Shown: in pieces, positions 44,000-56,028 of the stretch
Layout: the number at the start of each line of letters is the position of its first letter
Numbering within the stretch: the stretch's first letter is position 1
Source: Collybiopsis luxurians FD-317 M1
Taxonomy: Eukaryota; Basidiomycota; Agaricomycetes; Agaricales; Omphalotaceae
Assembly (NCBI GenBank): GCA_000827265.1
Contig: KN834750.1
Span: forward strand, 845,297 to 909,296
Reading direction: 5' to 3'
DNA: 64,000 nt
Program-made: the position numbers and the translations under genes
The notes under the pieces: model-generated
What the model was told of the DNA's origin: nothing
Database searches by the model: none
The model's input: only the letters and a program-made list of their open reading frames with translations

Positions 44000-45560
44000 A
44001 TCAAAGTATGCTATCCTGGAGCTCATATTCTTTCATCTCCCCCTCCCTGATGTTGTCCTCAATTCCTTTCATGAATTTGTCAGGCTCCACATTCCTGATT
44101 TTGGCTAGGAGTAGGTCCTCATTCATCAGGGTGTTGGCATTCAGTCTTTCCAGAGGTATTAGAACCCTGTTGTGACTCAGGTCACCTTCAATCCCAAATC
44201 CTTTCTTTGGATAGACATCAGCACACCTGGTCAGGGCATCTGGTTTGGAGCCTAGAATTCCTAGTTGGTAGTTGATATGAAAATTGTAACTGGACAGGGT
44301 TTCTGCCCACTGCACTTGTCACGCTGTGAGTTTCATTGTGGTGAAATATTATAGGTTGTTGTGATTGGAGTACACCTGGATCATAAATTGGGACCCTTCA
44401 CAATATGCTCTCCACATTCAAAAACACTCTACAATTGCTAGTAGTTCCTTGTCGTAGATGTCGTAGTTCCTTTCTGCTGGGATCATGGTATGTGCATGAA
44501 ATGCAACTGGATAGATTTCTCCATTTTCCAGATTGAGTTGTAAGATGATACCAGCTATTGCCCAGTTGGATGCATCACACTCCAGGATTACTGGAAGGTT
44601 CAGGTCAAAGTGTGAAAGTACCAGAGCTTCTGTGAACACTGTCTTGAGGAGATTGAATGCATTTCTGCACTCTTTATCCCAGTGCCACATGGTCTCTTTC
44701 TTTAGAAGCTGTATTAGGACCTTTGTAATACCTGAATAGTTGTCAATGAACCTCCAATAAAAGTTCACAAAATCCAAAAACAACTGCAGTTCTTTCACAG
44801 ACCAAGGTTCAGGCCATGATAATATGACCTTGACCTTCTCCAGATCCATTGCAATACCCTCAGGACTTATTATCACCCCCAGGTATTTTACAGAAGTAGT
44901 ATGGAAGGCACATTTCTCTAGTTTTGCATGAAGGTGATGCTCCCTTAAATATTCTAGCACCTTTCGGATATGCTGGACATGTGATACTTTGTCCATTGAG
45001 TAAATCAGGATATTGTCAAGATAAATCACCACACATACATCCACCATATTGTGAAAAATATCATTCATAAAGAATTGAAAGGCAGACAGTGCATTGGTAA
45101 GACTGAAGGGCATAACAAGGTATTTGTAGGGCCCATATCTTATACAGAATGCTGTCTTCCATTTGTGGCCATCTGCCACTCGGACATTATTGTAGCCCAC
45201 TTGGAGGTCAATCTTGGTGAAGATTTTTGCCTGTCAGAGCTGATCTACTAATGTACCAATGAGCGGGAGTGGATATTGATTCTTTTTTGTGATCCTGTTT
45301 AGAGCTCAATAGTCCACACATAGTCATAAGGTCCCATCCTTCTTTTTGGCAAATAGTACCAGGGCTCCTGCAGGAGAGTTTGAGGCCTGAATGAATCCTT
45401 TTCCCAGCATGCCATCAATATAGTCTTTCAAGGCTTTGAGCTCGACTTCTGACATATTGTATAATCTTCCAATTGTGGGCATCATGTTGCCTTCAGTTTT
45501 GATTTTGATATCATATGGTCAATGAGGTGGGAGCTCCTTAGCTTCTCCTGGAGAGAATAC
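44000..45560 (-). pseudogene. Gypsy 3 reverse transcriptase and RNase H
   Basis: The frame 45200-44418 has VGYNNVRVADGHKWKTAF, YGPYKYLVMPFSLTNA (usually FGLTNA), the active site VIYLDNILIYS, ISPEGIAMDLEKV, and RNase H starting CDASNWAIAGIILQ to DKELLAIVECF. 44315-44001 has the RNase H end (YQLGILGSKPDALTR). The catalytic YLDD is YLDN, the same loss as in Gypsy 1. Upstream, 45560-45200 holds the decayed first RT blocks. Confidence 0.8.
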
Positions 45561-46850
45561 ATCAAGGAAGTCCCGATACTGTTCAGGAATATACTTCTTG
45601 AGTTCCTCCTCTTCTAACAGCTTATTTAGCTCCCATTTATGGTCTTTATCATCTGAGGTTGGGTCTTTTGGCTGTTTCAGAGCTTCTAATACTGAGTTGG
45701 AGGTTTTGGACAGTTCCTTTGGGGTCATGTTGGCTGCCTGGAGCTGCTCTGCTTGAATATTCTCAAGTATTTCCTCCATGTTACAGACATGAAGAAAATA
45801 TGCTGGAGTACCTTCAGTGAGTAGGCATTCCATTGCAGGTGCACCTATGATACTGATTGGCTTCCCTTTTGCATCCAGGTTGGAGGTCTGTTGGACAGGC
45901 AACAGTGCTTTTCCTCCCTTAATATTACTCTTGACTGTAGCTCCAACAGGTCAGAGACCTGAACAATTTGGAAGTTTGGGAATATGATCAGGGACTGGTA
46001 CAATTTTAATGTCTTTTGGTCCCATACACTTATAGATCCAATGATGTTTCTGCTGATATGGGCTAAGGTTGGATGAGTATTTTTCAGAAGTTGTTAGCCA
46101 CACTTGCAAGGCTTTTTCAGAGTACTCTTTTGGGTTTTTTACCATTTCATCTAAGCTCAACCATTTGTTTACTCCCATTAGGATAGGATTGTCAGGATCC
46201 AGGGATGGTGCCTGCTGGTCTAAAAGCCAGCGAATTACATTGTCCTTGTCTTCCACTTCCTCAACTGTGACACTAGATCTTTGAGGAGGCTTCAACAATT
46301 GTGAGGCCTCTAGAGTATTAGTTTTGGACATTTTTACCCCCCTTTTAAAAGTCAACTCAGAGGTCTTGGGTCTGTCATGGATGATCATTCCTGCCATCGC
46401 TGTGGAAATTTGTACTCCCCTTTTCTGAAATATCAATGAAAGGGTTGACCAGTTGATATCTGGGTTGTACTTCTAAAGCCATGGCAATCCCAGCACAATC
46501 AGTGCCAAGGGATGAAGTTTTGTGACCATAAAGTTAATGTCATAGAAAGTCCCATCAGTGAAGCTCACTGTTCCACAGAAAGTCTTAGTGATTTCACCAG
46601 CTGAGGTCAGTTCTCTATCAAAGAGTTCCAAGGGTATGGGTTGCAATAACTCTTTTATGTTTTCAGGAAACTTATTTACAATAGTTACATCATCTATAAA
46701 TGAATGCATAGCCCCTAAATCAATGAGGGTATTATAGGAAATGTCTTCAGTGGTATTTGATAAGGGAAGTCGGGTAGAAATGATAAAAGAATGAGTGGAT
46801 TGTGATGAAAGCTGCACTGGTGTATTATTAACATCCCCTATGAATGATGT
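45519..46850 (-). pseudogene. Gypsy 3 aspartic protease and linker to RT
   Basis: 46817-46473 keeps the protease fold blocks (TLIDLGAMHSFID, FTDGTFYDINFMV, LIVLGLPWL). The catalytic D-S/T-G triplet has become DLG, so the enzyme is dead. 46436-45951 and 45902-45519 are the long linker typical of this lineage (EQYRDFLDVFSPGEAKELPPH leads into RT). Confidence 0.75.
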
Positions 46851-49800
46851 TCATGCAATGATAGGAGTCTGGGATGTGGGACTCTGCAGGACTCCTACTT
46901 CATTGGAGCCCCCTTCCCTTTTCCCATATCATTGCTGATATCTCCCGGCAAGGCTACTTTCTACTCATCAGTTTCATAGTTTCCAGAATTGACTGAAAAT
47001 GAAATATTCACAGCTCGGAGCTTGTCGCAAGCTGGTTTGGAACTGTTTACCATATTTTTTGAAGGAGTTGAATCCCCCTGTATTGTATCCTTGTTGGGAG
47101 GAGTTAGATCCTCCAGGTTAGGACAGTGACATCAGAAGTGGCTGTCAGCACCACATCGCAAGCATAAGCCTAGGGTCCAATGTCTTTTGAGCTCCTGCAG
47201 TTCATTAGGGGTTCACACAATGCCTGTGCAGATAAGGGCTGTTTAGCCCCAATTTTCCAATCTGTAGTCTCATGTTGCTTTGTTGAGAGATACCACTGTG
47301 GTTTGATTACTCCCTATGTCTATTGCAAGTTCTGGTGAGTTCATATTGTTGTAGGAACCCATGTTTGGGGGTTCTTCACCAATGGTATGAAGTTTCTGAC
47401 CACCCTCCCATGCAGCGGAGCCTCTCTGACCTCCAAAGTTCTGCCTCCTGCCTCATCCATAATTTCCTGCACCTTGTACTTGGCCTACTTGCTGGTTTCT
47501 GTAATAGACCTGCACAGGATTTAGTCCCGGCTCAATATACACCTGTTGATTTGGTGGGTTGATAACAACTGGAGGTGCTTGCTGCTGCGATAATCCAGGT
47601 ACCAGGATAGGGTAACCTGTGACTGGAGCTCTCAATCCAGAGAGCCTTTGGGAAGCTTCTTGTTGAGCTTGTATGGATGAGTCGAGTTCTTGGTAGCAGT
47701 TCATCCAGCCAGTACATGTACAAGGTGGGTTGTTTTGAGCTACAACCATGAGGTCAAGATTTTGATGTACAAACCTCCAAAGGGCTGCAACCAAGGCCTC
47801 CTTGTTGAAGCCCATTCAGAACACTTGCTGCTGGAAGTGTACAATGAACTTGGCGAAAGATTCTTGGAGCATCTGTCAGAGCCACTCCAGCTGTACCTGC
47901 ACATCTCTTTTAGAGTCAAAGAGGCCAAAGTACATGCTGAATTCATTCAGGAAAGCCTGCCAATTGTGTAGTGCTGGTACTACTTCCCCTCGGTCTTCCT
48001 TAAGGACCAGATTATCATAGTGCATTACCACTTGCTCTACTAGGTATAATACAGCAAAGCTGAGCTTGTCCCTATCCTCAGTGTATGTAGTGGGATTCAC
48101 ATGGAAGAACTGCATTAGAGACAATACCCATGGTTCTCATTTGAGCCTATCAGTACCTGCAAATGTCTCAGGTTGTTTAATATCAAGTTTCAATTCTTTA
48201 TTTAAGAGGTCTTTTCAGAGGCTGAATTCCAGGATTTGGCTTGCATCCCTATCTGGTGGTCCTACTTCACCTCTTTCACCTCTCTGACCTCAGATCATGA
48301 CCTATCCTTGAGCAGGATGGTAAAGGTTACTGATATCGCTCCAGTTGTCTCCTGGTGGTCCATCTGGAGGTCCTGGCAGTCCTTCTGGTGGTCCTGGTAG
48401 TCTTCCTGGTAGTCCTGGCAGTCCTCCTAGTGGTCCTGGTGGTCCACCTCTACCACCAAAGCCTCTGTTCAGGTCTCTTCTTAGATCTCTCAGACCTCCA
48501 AAACCTCTGTATGCTCTCTGGTTGCCTCCCCTTGATGACCCTGAATCTGAGCATCATCCCCCACCTCTGCCTCCATAAGGATCATCAGGTGGTCCATCCC
48601 CAGCTCTGAATCCTCCCTATCCTCCACCTAGAGGAATTCTGCCTCCACTCCCACCACTCAGAGATTATGCTGTGACAAATCCCCCTCCTCTGGGCAAATT
48701 GGGATTGTTTGGGCCACCTGCTACTACAACAGGAGGTTATAGTGGAGCAGGCAATACCACTACCACAGGTGGTGCTGGTGGCTGAATGAGCATTGGTTGG
48801 TAGTCAGATCTATATGGATTCTGTACTGTAACTGACTGTGATACTCGATTCATTGGAATGTACCCTTCCATTCCCATAGATGGATATCAGCAGGGTTCAG
48901 CAGAGAGATGGATCCTGTTCCTGTCACCCCAGTTGGACCAGTTTACGCCATTTGGAGGGTTAGATGCAGGTGGTATTTAAGCCATTGAACCCAAGTCAAT
49001 TTGCCTTTGTTCCGAATCAAGTGTTGGTTGGTTTATAAATGGCAGTGCTATTATATGACCTGCTAATCTCAAAGCCCATGGATTTGGGATTGGATGTCCC
49101 ATTGAAGCTCCATACATGATGGAGCAACCTAGAGACCAGTCACCTGGTTAATGTGGTTTATACTGGTAGTCATCATTTGCTTGATAGACCCCTGGGTCTG
49201 AATACCTGGATGCAAATGGCCTACCAGGTCTTTGATTATCATTAACCATAGACCGTGCATGCTATCCTGGACCTCTGACATCTCTGTGAGATGCCATATG
49301 AAGTGGGGTGTCATGACTGTGGAAACTAGGTCAAATGTCTCTCTTTGCTTCCCTAGGCCAAAAGTTTTGAGACCTGTCAGGTTCCAACTGCATTCTGGTA
49401 TTGTTGTACAGGTACATGTCCCAATTACCTGCAAATAGATCTCGACTGTAATTTTTATCCACCTGTTTGATGAATGTATCCTAGCCTATGGCAGTAGTAT
49501 TTTCTGCAGAACTGTTAGTATACAGGGAGTCAGCATTACTCTGATGCATGGAACCCCCAGGACTATAGGAGGTATTATACAGGACAGTTTGGGTAACTGC
49601 TGATGCCAGTCCTGGCTGAGATGTAGCAAGGTTTAGGATGATCACCAGTTGGGAGTGTAATGGGGGCTGTATTGGGACCTCTCGCTGTTCCTGTCCTGGT
49701 ACTGGCACCATATTTTGCACCAAAAAGGTGCTGGGGGTATTTCATTCCAACCGCCAGAGCAAATCCTGAGCTGTTTGAAGGTTGCCCTGAGGGATGGTTT

Positions 49801-51405
49801 CATGCATAAGCAGATTATCCATTTCTGCCAGGAAGGTGTATATTTGGGTATTTATTTCTGAAACTGCTACTCCCTCTTGGATGCTCAGTCTCTGTTCAGG
49901 GCTCTGTACTGGGGTGAGTTGAAAAATGCAACCGCCATCATGTACTATGTGCTCTCCCCTCTGTTCTAGGATTATACATAGCAATTGGGAGTCCCTTTTG
50001 ACTATCTGATTAGCTGGAACAAGTTCCCCTGTACTCTCCTGGACAGCAAAACCCATAGTCCATGTCATATGGTCCCGAGTGACCCTTTTTGCTTGTTGGA
50101 TTTGAAATCCTATAGCAAAAGTATTGCTAATAACTGGCATTTTGTGAGGGGACACCTTAACTGGACCTAGTTGATAACTGGAAGCTAGCTGTATACGTTC
50201 CAATAATTCCTGACTTATTGGTCTGTCAGCAGCAATCTTCTTATCTGTAAAGGGGTAGTTAGACAAGGCTTCTAGGACCAAGGCTGGTGTTTGCTGAGTA
50301 TAGTTTTAAATGAGGAATAGGGCCTCTGGGTGCATTAAGATATAATACATCTATAGTAGGTCCTGATACAAGGAGAAATTTTCCAATGCTCCTTGTATCC
50401 TCTGTGGAAGTTCACGAATAGGTTTCAAAAAGAGCTGCAGGAAGTTTCAGTGAGCATTGTTGAGGGACCTACTATTCATTGGGGGAAGATGTAGTCATTC
50501 GACTAGGTCCAATAATACTCTCCACAGATCCTGAGCAGAGCATTGTCCTATTTGTAGTAAGTCTGCCAGCCTACAGGTTGCTTTGGAGGTTGGTACAGGC
50601 AAAATGGAAGCACTCAGAGGTACCAGCAATACACCGTTTGATGCCCAGGCTTTCCTTGAGAATGTAGCCCTCAGGCTTCATGTCCCTGAGGTATTCAGGG
50701 CACTAGTTGGTGCTGGAGCCTGTAATCATATGCTAGTACTGGTTCCTTGTATTTGTGCAGCCCCATATTGGGGTCCATAAGGTAAAACCACTACCTAAGA
50801 ATCCATTGGAGGTGCTTGGGCCATTGGAGGTGCATCCAAAGATACCCATTGACTATACTCAGCGCTGGAGGGTAACAGTCTCTGCATTGGAGATATCTAA
50901 CTTCCTGGAATAACCTCTGGCAGAGGTTTTGGTAACTCCTTGGAGGTCATTTTGACCCCAACTGAAGCCCATCATAAACCCAGGTCCAGAGGCCACATGG
51001 TAGCAGTTGATCCAGGAAGAGGTGTCAGTTCCAACGTGGAAGATATAATGTGCGCTGTCAGAATTGAGGCACCTCAGACAACAGATGGGTCAGAGTCCCA
51101 AATGTGTAATTGAGAGTGGGTACTTGCTCTCGACGATGCCCTAGACACTGTATGGGTAGGCATACCTGTCTGGGATTTGACAGAGTGAGTCAAAATCCCT
51201 TCTACTGGGTCAGTGTCAAGGGAGGCTTGGGAAGCATTCGAGGATGTGGACATTCTAGTCTGCAATCTCATTGCAACTCTGGGTCCTGGTGGGGGAGTGG
51301 GCTTGCTCTTACCCTTCCTCAACTTCTCTTTTTGTTGCACTTGTGCTTGGGGGTTGTTTTATGTTTCCTCCTCACCTCTCAGAGGTTTGGTCATAGTCCC
51401 AGACA
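46850..51405 (-). pseudogene. Gypsy 3 long gag region
   Basis: The first ATG is probably at 51405 (MSGTMTKPLRGEEET). A long disordered/helical N-terminal part runs to about 48600 with visible pieces at 51340-51074, 50281-49742 (LLERIQLASSYQLG..., TWTMGFAVQESTGELVP) and 49723-49481. Next is a Gly/Pro collagen-like tract (48600-48340), capsid blocks (48124-47876, FHVNPTTYTEDRDKLSFAVLYL; 47815-47453, FNKEALVAALWRFVHQNLD) and a knuckle CLRCGADSHF.CHC near 47170-47130. Stops recur throughout. Confidence 0.65.
48345..48480 (-). repeat. Collagen-like Gly-Pro repeat in Gypsy 3 gag
   Basis: The plus strand shows ggtcctggtagtcct-type 9-12-bp units. On the coding strand it reads GGPPGPLGGLPGLPGRLPG. 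It joins N-terminal and capsid parts of gag and is not a host collagen gene. Confidence 0.7.
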
Positions 51406-51689
51406 TTTCAAAGATGGGTAGATATTGGAATTTTGTTAGAACCAGAACTAGATTGGAGAAGAATCAGATAGTGTAGGTTGTACTGGTGATTACATTGAGT
51501 TTCGCTGTAGTAGCTTAGTAGCAGGATTATATGAGGGGCCTGCATACAAAAGGAAGCTGCGAATGGCTTGACGACCACATTCAGAAGTGAGAAACACATG
51601 GACTAGATACAAAAGTGACCAAATAAGGGTAAATAACCCCCAATATGCAGTAGGTATTGGTGAATAAGAAGAGAGGGCAGCAATGAAGT
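51406..51689 (-). other. Gypsy 3 leader between 5' LTR and gag
   Basis: No ORF of note. This is the untranslated leader in the element's orientation. Confidence 0.45.
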
Positions 51690-52079
51690 TGTTGGTACAA
51701 TTTCAGAGCTGCGTGAGTTCGAAAGTATCAAGTCAGAGCTTGCGAGAGGTCTGAATGATGCTAAGCAGAACAAAATAAATGTATTGAGATGTACGAAATG
51801 AGATTACAGAGTAGGAAGCAGAAGGAGAAAGCAGTGAGAGAAGTAGGCAAAAGTTACAGTAATTCCAACATGCCTCCCTTGGGTTTGCTTCTGGGCTTAT
51901 ATAGATTGACAGGTGTTTTGTAACTATATTGATTAATGGTAAGGAATGCGTAACCCCATGGAAAGATGCACCATGTCACAGTGTCAAAGATTTAGAAGGC
52001 ATGGTAGTGATGAGGAAAGGACAGAGAGATGGAATGCAAAGAAAGGGTAGAAGGAGCAGTAGTGATTTGGGGTCTAACA
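51690..52079 (-). repeat. Candidate 5' LTR of Gypsy 3
   Basis: 390 bp reading TGTTGGTACA...GGTCTAACA on the plus strand, with a TATA-like tatataag on the minus strand near 51900. The position upstream of gag and the TG...CA ends support it. No second copy was found to prove the ends. Confidence 0.5.
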
Positions 52080-52152
52080 GACATTCTCATATGTCTTCTT
52101 GATTTCCTTGATCTTTTCATTCTTTATTGCTTGCACACCAATTGTGGGGGTG

Positions 52153-52321
52153 TGTTGGAGATAACAGTGGAACAAGTTTCAATTGGATTGCTCACATATT
52201 TGTTTTTTGCCTTTGCTGTGCTTAGGATAGCCTTGATAGCTTATTTTATTTAGCCTATCTACATTTTCTGTATATAAAGTATGTACTGGTCAATGAATCC
52301 TCAGTGTGATTGACCTGCACA
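52153..52321 (+). repeat. Isolated Copia-type LTR with primer-binding site
   Basis: 169 bp starting TGTTGGAGATAACAG and ending GACCTGCACA, with tatataaagta as TATA box at 52271. It is followed by attggtaccagggttcc, which resembles the initiator-tRNA-Met primer site of Copia elements. About 380 bases of possible leader/gag remnant follow, with no readable gene. Confidence 0.55.
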
Positions 52322-52709
52322 TTTGCTATTGGTACCAGGGTTCCAATGATTTCCCCAACAGCCTATGCAGATGTGCTTCTGGCTATGCACATGCTGGCAG
52401 AAGTCTACCTGGGGAGAGAATTAACCCTACATGGACAGGGGTAAACCCTAGAACTGTAAAAGTTCATTCTTGTGGAGTGCCTATGTATATACAGTTAGTG
52501 ATCAAGACAGATGTTTTATTTAATACATGAGGATTTGTGTAATTAAAAATGATCTGGTAAGAACCATACCAGTACTACATTTTTGCACTACATCAAGACT
52601 CAGTTACTCAGGAGTGAGTGACCAGAAGCCTCATTGAACACAATCATCCACTTGTTAACATGCAATGGATTTAATGACCTAGTGTCAAAGCATCTTGGGG
52701 CCCATAACC
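52322..52709. other. Retroelement leader remnants
   Basis: Two partial leaders meet head-on here: one from the LTR on the left, one from the LTR on the right (ggggcccataacc next to 52710). A start-like ATG near 52347 opens only a short frame. Confidence 0.45.
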
Positions 52710-53149
52710 TGTAGAAACAGCAATCAGATATGAGTGGTTAAGTTGCTACTCACTGAGTTGGTTAGATGAAGCATTAAGAGAGAAGTTGTGGGAGCTTAGA
52801 GAAGCAAGTATTCAACAAGTAAAAGAACTATGTGAATTGTCTGAAATATGAGCTGAGCTACAGTATTTATACTAAAGCTACTAAACCCTATAACAACATA
52901 CTTATTGTACTATAAGTAAGATAACGGATCATAATGACCACTACAACTAATAGTCCATATATAAAACAACATAGTAGTAGCATGATAGAAAATGATCTAC
53001 AAATAACATAAGTACAGCATGAGAGAGTAGTAATACATGATCTAATAATTAACCAAGTATAGTACAGCTACAGAATGATATATGCATGTATGATTGAAAC
53101 AGTTGTAAACTGACATGACACACACAAGCATCTATTCATAATTTCAACA
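52710..53149 (-). repeat. Isolated LTR related in ends to the Copia B family
   Basis: 440 bp reading TGTAGAAAC...ATTTCAACA on the plus strand, with the same primer-site neighbour (gggcccataacc) as Copia B at 21573-21585. Its body is different and longer, so it is a related family. It is the last transposon feature before the host gene block. Confidence 0.6.
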
Positions 53150-53456
53150 CATTCAAATATTAGTTGAGTAGGTGATAGCTCATCCAATGAGCCCTACAGA
53201 ATCTCAACAATATCAGTAAGTCTCATTGAGGGTGCTTGTTTGCTCTGGTGGCTTGAAGCAAGGCTCGAAGTTATGGCTCGGACTTTCGGTCCCAGGACTC
53301 TCTTGTGAGAGAAATAAGCGCCCGTGTCGTTTGTCAATCGTGGAAAAATTTTATGTAAGCCTGTATAGCACATCCGTGTGAATTCCTTATGCGGTACAAA
53401 GTGGATGGATGTGGAGCGACTGTTCTCTCCAACGACGTTCACACTCTTACCAACAC
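53150..53456 (+). promoter_or_regulatory. Promoter and 5' UTR of the eL41 gene
   Basis: This is the border from transposon-rich to gene-rich DNA; CpG becomes common from about 53260. The transcript probably begins around 53400-53430. The 5' UTR exon ends at 53456, before the intron GTATGT...TTTTCAG (53457-53509). A minus-strand ORF (53194-53442) over the promoter has no family features. Confidence 0.55.
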
Positions 53457-53510
53457 GTATGTTTCTGTGGTCATTTTTTTTTCGTATTTGAATACGACTT
53501 GCTTTTCAGA

Positions 53511-53591
53511 ATGAGAGAGAAGTGGAAGAAAAAGCGCTCCCGCAGACTTAGGCGCAAGCGCAGAAAAATGAGGGCTCGCTCCAGTGCGTAG
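53511..53591 (+). CDS. RPL41: 60S ribosomal protein eL41
   Basis: 26 residues, MREKWKKKRSRRLRRKRRKM followed by RARSSA. This is the tiny, almost wholly basic helix eL41, which bridges the two ribosomal subunits and is normally 25 residues ending RARSK or RQRSK. Here the end is SSA, one residue longer. The ATG is one base after an intron acceptor (53457-53509, 53 bases, GTATGT...TTTTCAG), so the first exon is untranslated. Without recognising the sequence it would be passed over as too short. The motif is distinctive and confidence is high. Confidence 0.92.
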   Translation: MREKWKKKRSRRLRRKRRKMRARSSA

Positions 53592-53860
53592 TGTGCTCGC
53601 CTCCTTTTTGCTCCATTTCTCACTCCAATACATTTACTGTAGAGTAATACTCTGACAAGAATAACGATCTCACGCGAGTAACCAATGGATTTCCCTTCTG
53701 ATTGCTGCACCTTTGGCCCTGGTATTCGAACCATGCTGTTTGTGTTAATAGTGCTTGTATCTTAACCACTATCGAGCCGGGTAGTCCAGTGCGATCGTTA
53801 TTGTGTCATTCGCTAATCAACTAAATAAAATCTTTGATCGAGATGATACTAGAAAGATAG
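53592..53860. other. Intergenic, convergent eL41 / auxilin-like gene
   Basis: 269 bases holding the 3' ends of both genes. A stretch on the minus strand (about 53715-53800) has a tRNA B-box-like ggttcgaatac but does not fold into a cloverleaf (see rejected items). Confidence 0.5.
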
Positions 53861-56028
53861 CTATGACTTGAACGCATTCCATGCTTCATTTAACGCTCCG
53901 AATACCCCTCCCGCAATCATCCTCTGTTCGACAGTTGAGTTCCCCGTGTTAAGTTTGTCTGGATGAACCTTGGCTATTGCCTTCATGTACTTGATCTTGA
54001 GCTTCCCCTCGCTGATAAGTTCGGACATGCCAACTTTTTGGACACCTAATTCGGGCCAGAGAATGGTGTCCAACGATGCCAGCAGCGCACGAATGTTGGT
54101 CTCTTTGCCCCCCTTCCAGGCCTGGAGCCTAGCCTCGACGCTGTCCTTCAAAGCATGTCTCTGTAAATCTTCCGATTCTGCTTCTTGGTTGGCGGCGCGA
54201 AGAGAGTTTAATGCTTGCGAAGGGGGTGTTGGACCTCGACGAGGTGAGGGTCGCGCAGGCTTGCCGGTTGGTTTTGGTTTGGGCTGTTCGGTACCCGGTC
54301 GTTGCATTTTTCGACACCTCGCCGCACCTCTTGCACCCTCCCCTCTGACAGCCTGGCCAGCCCATTCAGCCCCAGCGACTTTCTCCCAATCTTTACCTGC
54401 TTCTTCCCATTTCTCTCGCCCTTCCAAAGCCTCTGCTCGCCTCTTCCATGCTTTAACCAAGGCATCGCCGAGATTGATTTCATCTTCGCTACCAGAGGCC
54501 TTGATCTTTCCTCCGTTCCCTCTTTTAATCTCGTCCCTCAGGCTCGCTGCACCACCGATGAGCTCTTCGACAAGACCAGTGTCGGTGACGACTCCGTTGA
54601 CGTCTCCGACCTTTAACCTGACCAATGCTCGATTGTTATATAGCAGGATTAACAGTGCATGGCCAGATGGAAGTGCTTCGATGGCCCGAGTGTAAGCGAT
54701 TTCGGCAGCAGGAAAGTCGCCCAATTTGAAAAACTCTGCCCCTGTAGCTTTTGACTGTTGAGACAAGGTAATGGCAGAGGTAGGAGCGGAGATGGTAGTG
54801 ATGGGATGGGGATGGGGCAGGGACGGAGGTGGGGTAGATAGTTTGGGTTTCGCATGTCTAAATTTGGAGACGTATACACCAGTAGGAGAATCAGAAAACA
54901 AATCAACCTCTTTTGCTCTATTTTCGGGCGATTTGGGCTTTGTCGGGGCGGGAACGTCTTCCTGCATCCACTTGGGTCTCGTACTAGTGGTTCTAGAAGA
55001 GTCGGAAAACAAATCCACCTCCTTTGCTCTATTTTCGAGTGACTTTCGTCTTGCAGGAGCAGGAACATCTTCCTGCATCCACTTGGGTCTTGTACTAGCT
55101 GGTGTGGATCGACCACTTCCCCTTCTGCTGTCTAGACCGTCTTCCGACATTGCAGCCATTTTGTCTTCGTAAGCTTTTTGGACTCTCTCCTTTCCCTCCT
55201 TCCACGCAGCGTTTGCACGATTGAACAAATTGAGACCGATTTCGGAAGCCTGCGTAAAGATTTTCTCAGCTTGCAAGCCACTCTGATGCTCTTGGGACAA
55301 AGAGCGTTCGGCCTGCTTTTGCAGCGCAATCTGCCGGTCGCGACGAATACGTGGCTGAGGTTGTGATTCATGGCTGTGCCTACTCTGTTCATCGTCGCTG
55401 GTATGAGCTGTAGTGGAAGGGGATTCGCGATTGGATATGAGAATCTCCAAGGCAGCCTGGATATCGTGTCCCGAATCGGTGGACGCGAGAGCAGTACGAG
55501 CCTGATGAACGGAAAAGCCCATCTCCACGAGTTGGCCGAGGATGTGAGGAGGGGGGGAAGATGTACGACTGGGGGACGGACGGGATTGGTTCTGGAACAC
55601 CAATTAATGGAATATAGTGTAATAAACATTTATACACGTACTGTTGCAGCTCTCTGGATCCTTTCTTTTTGTAAATCCTCGACAGGGCGACTGAGATCTC
55701 CAAGAATATCATCTGTTTGCTGTAGATCCAAATCCCATAGAGTGCCAGACGAAGAGGGTTTTGGAGGTGGAGCTGATGCTGAAGCAAAATCGCCAAGCCC
55801 CCAATCGTCGTCGTCGTCTACTTGGGGCGAAGCAAAGGAAGTCTTTGCAAGAGTATCTAGACCATCCCAAGCGGAAGGAACGGATGGTTGATGCTTGGGG
55901 AGATTCTGAGGGGGCTTGAGACGTTCTTTTTCAGCTAGAGCGGCGCGTTCAGCGATGGTCAAATGGGTTGAGTTTGACTGTTTTCTGGGTGCAGCGGCAT
56001 TCCAGAGATCAGCGAATGAATCTGACAT
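53861..56028 (-). CDS. SWA2: Auxilin/Swa2-like clathrin-uncoating J-protein
   Basis: Two exons (56028-55642 and 55591-53861), 705 aa. Auxilins recruit Hsp70 through the J domain to strip clathrin from vesicles. The N-terminal part has DLWNAAAP and acidic DDDDDWGLGDF motifs like those binding clathrin/adaptors. A UBA domain (about 145-185, LVEMGFS..QAR.AL....DIQAALEIL) follows. Then comes a tandem duplication of about 40 residues (TRPKWMQEDVPAP...NRAKEVDLFSDS, twice, about 290-370), a TPR-like region (about 410-460, GAEFFKLGDFPAAEIAYTRAIEAL) and a C-terminal J domain with the Hsp70-activating HPD in KVHPDKLN (about 665). UBA-TPR-J is the arrangement of yeast Swa2. It is intact. The start codon is only 40 bp from that of the divergent SLP1-like gene. 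Confidence 0.92.

Larger units (their letters stand above)
42648..52079 (-). mobile_element. Gypsy 3: nearly full-length decayed chromodomain Ty3/Gypsy element
   Basis: From right to left: candidate 5' LTR (51690-52079), very long gag region (51405-46850), protease (46817-46473), linker, RT and RNase H (about 45560-44000), integrase (43870-43190) and chromodomain (43109-42648). No 3' LTR was found. Frames are broken every few hundred bases, mainly by TGA or TAG. Confidence 0.8.

Noticed and set aside
48345..48609. Collagen-like host gene
   Set aside because: The Gly-Pro repeat lies in the Gypsy 3 gag frame on the minus strand; the plus-strand ORFs are shadows.
53194..53442. 82-codon minus-strand ORF upstream of eL41
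   Set aside because: It overlaps the eL41 promoter and 5' UTR; no recognisable domain.
53715..53800. tRNA-like sequence on the minus strand (ggttaagatac and ggttcgaatac boxes)
   Set aside because: A- and B-box-like words are present, but the T-arm stem does not pair, no anticodon arm forms and the acceptor ends match at only about three positions. At most a decayed tRNA-derived fragment.
53970..54695. 241-codon plus-strand ORF
   Set aside because: Antisense shadow of the auxilin-like gene; no motif and biased composition.
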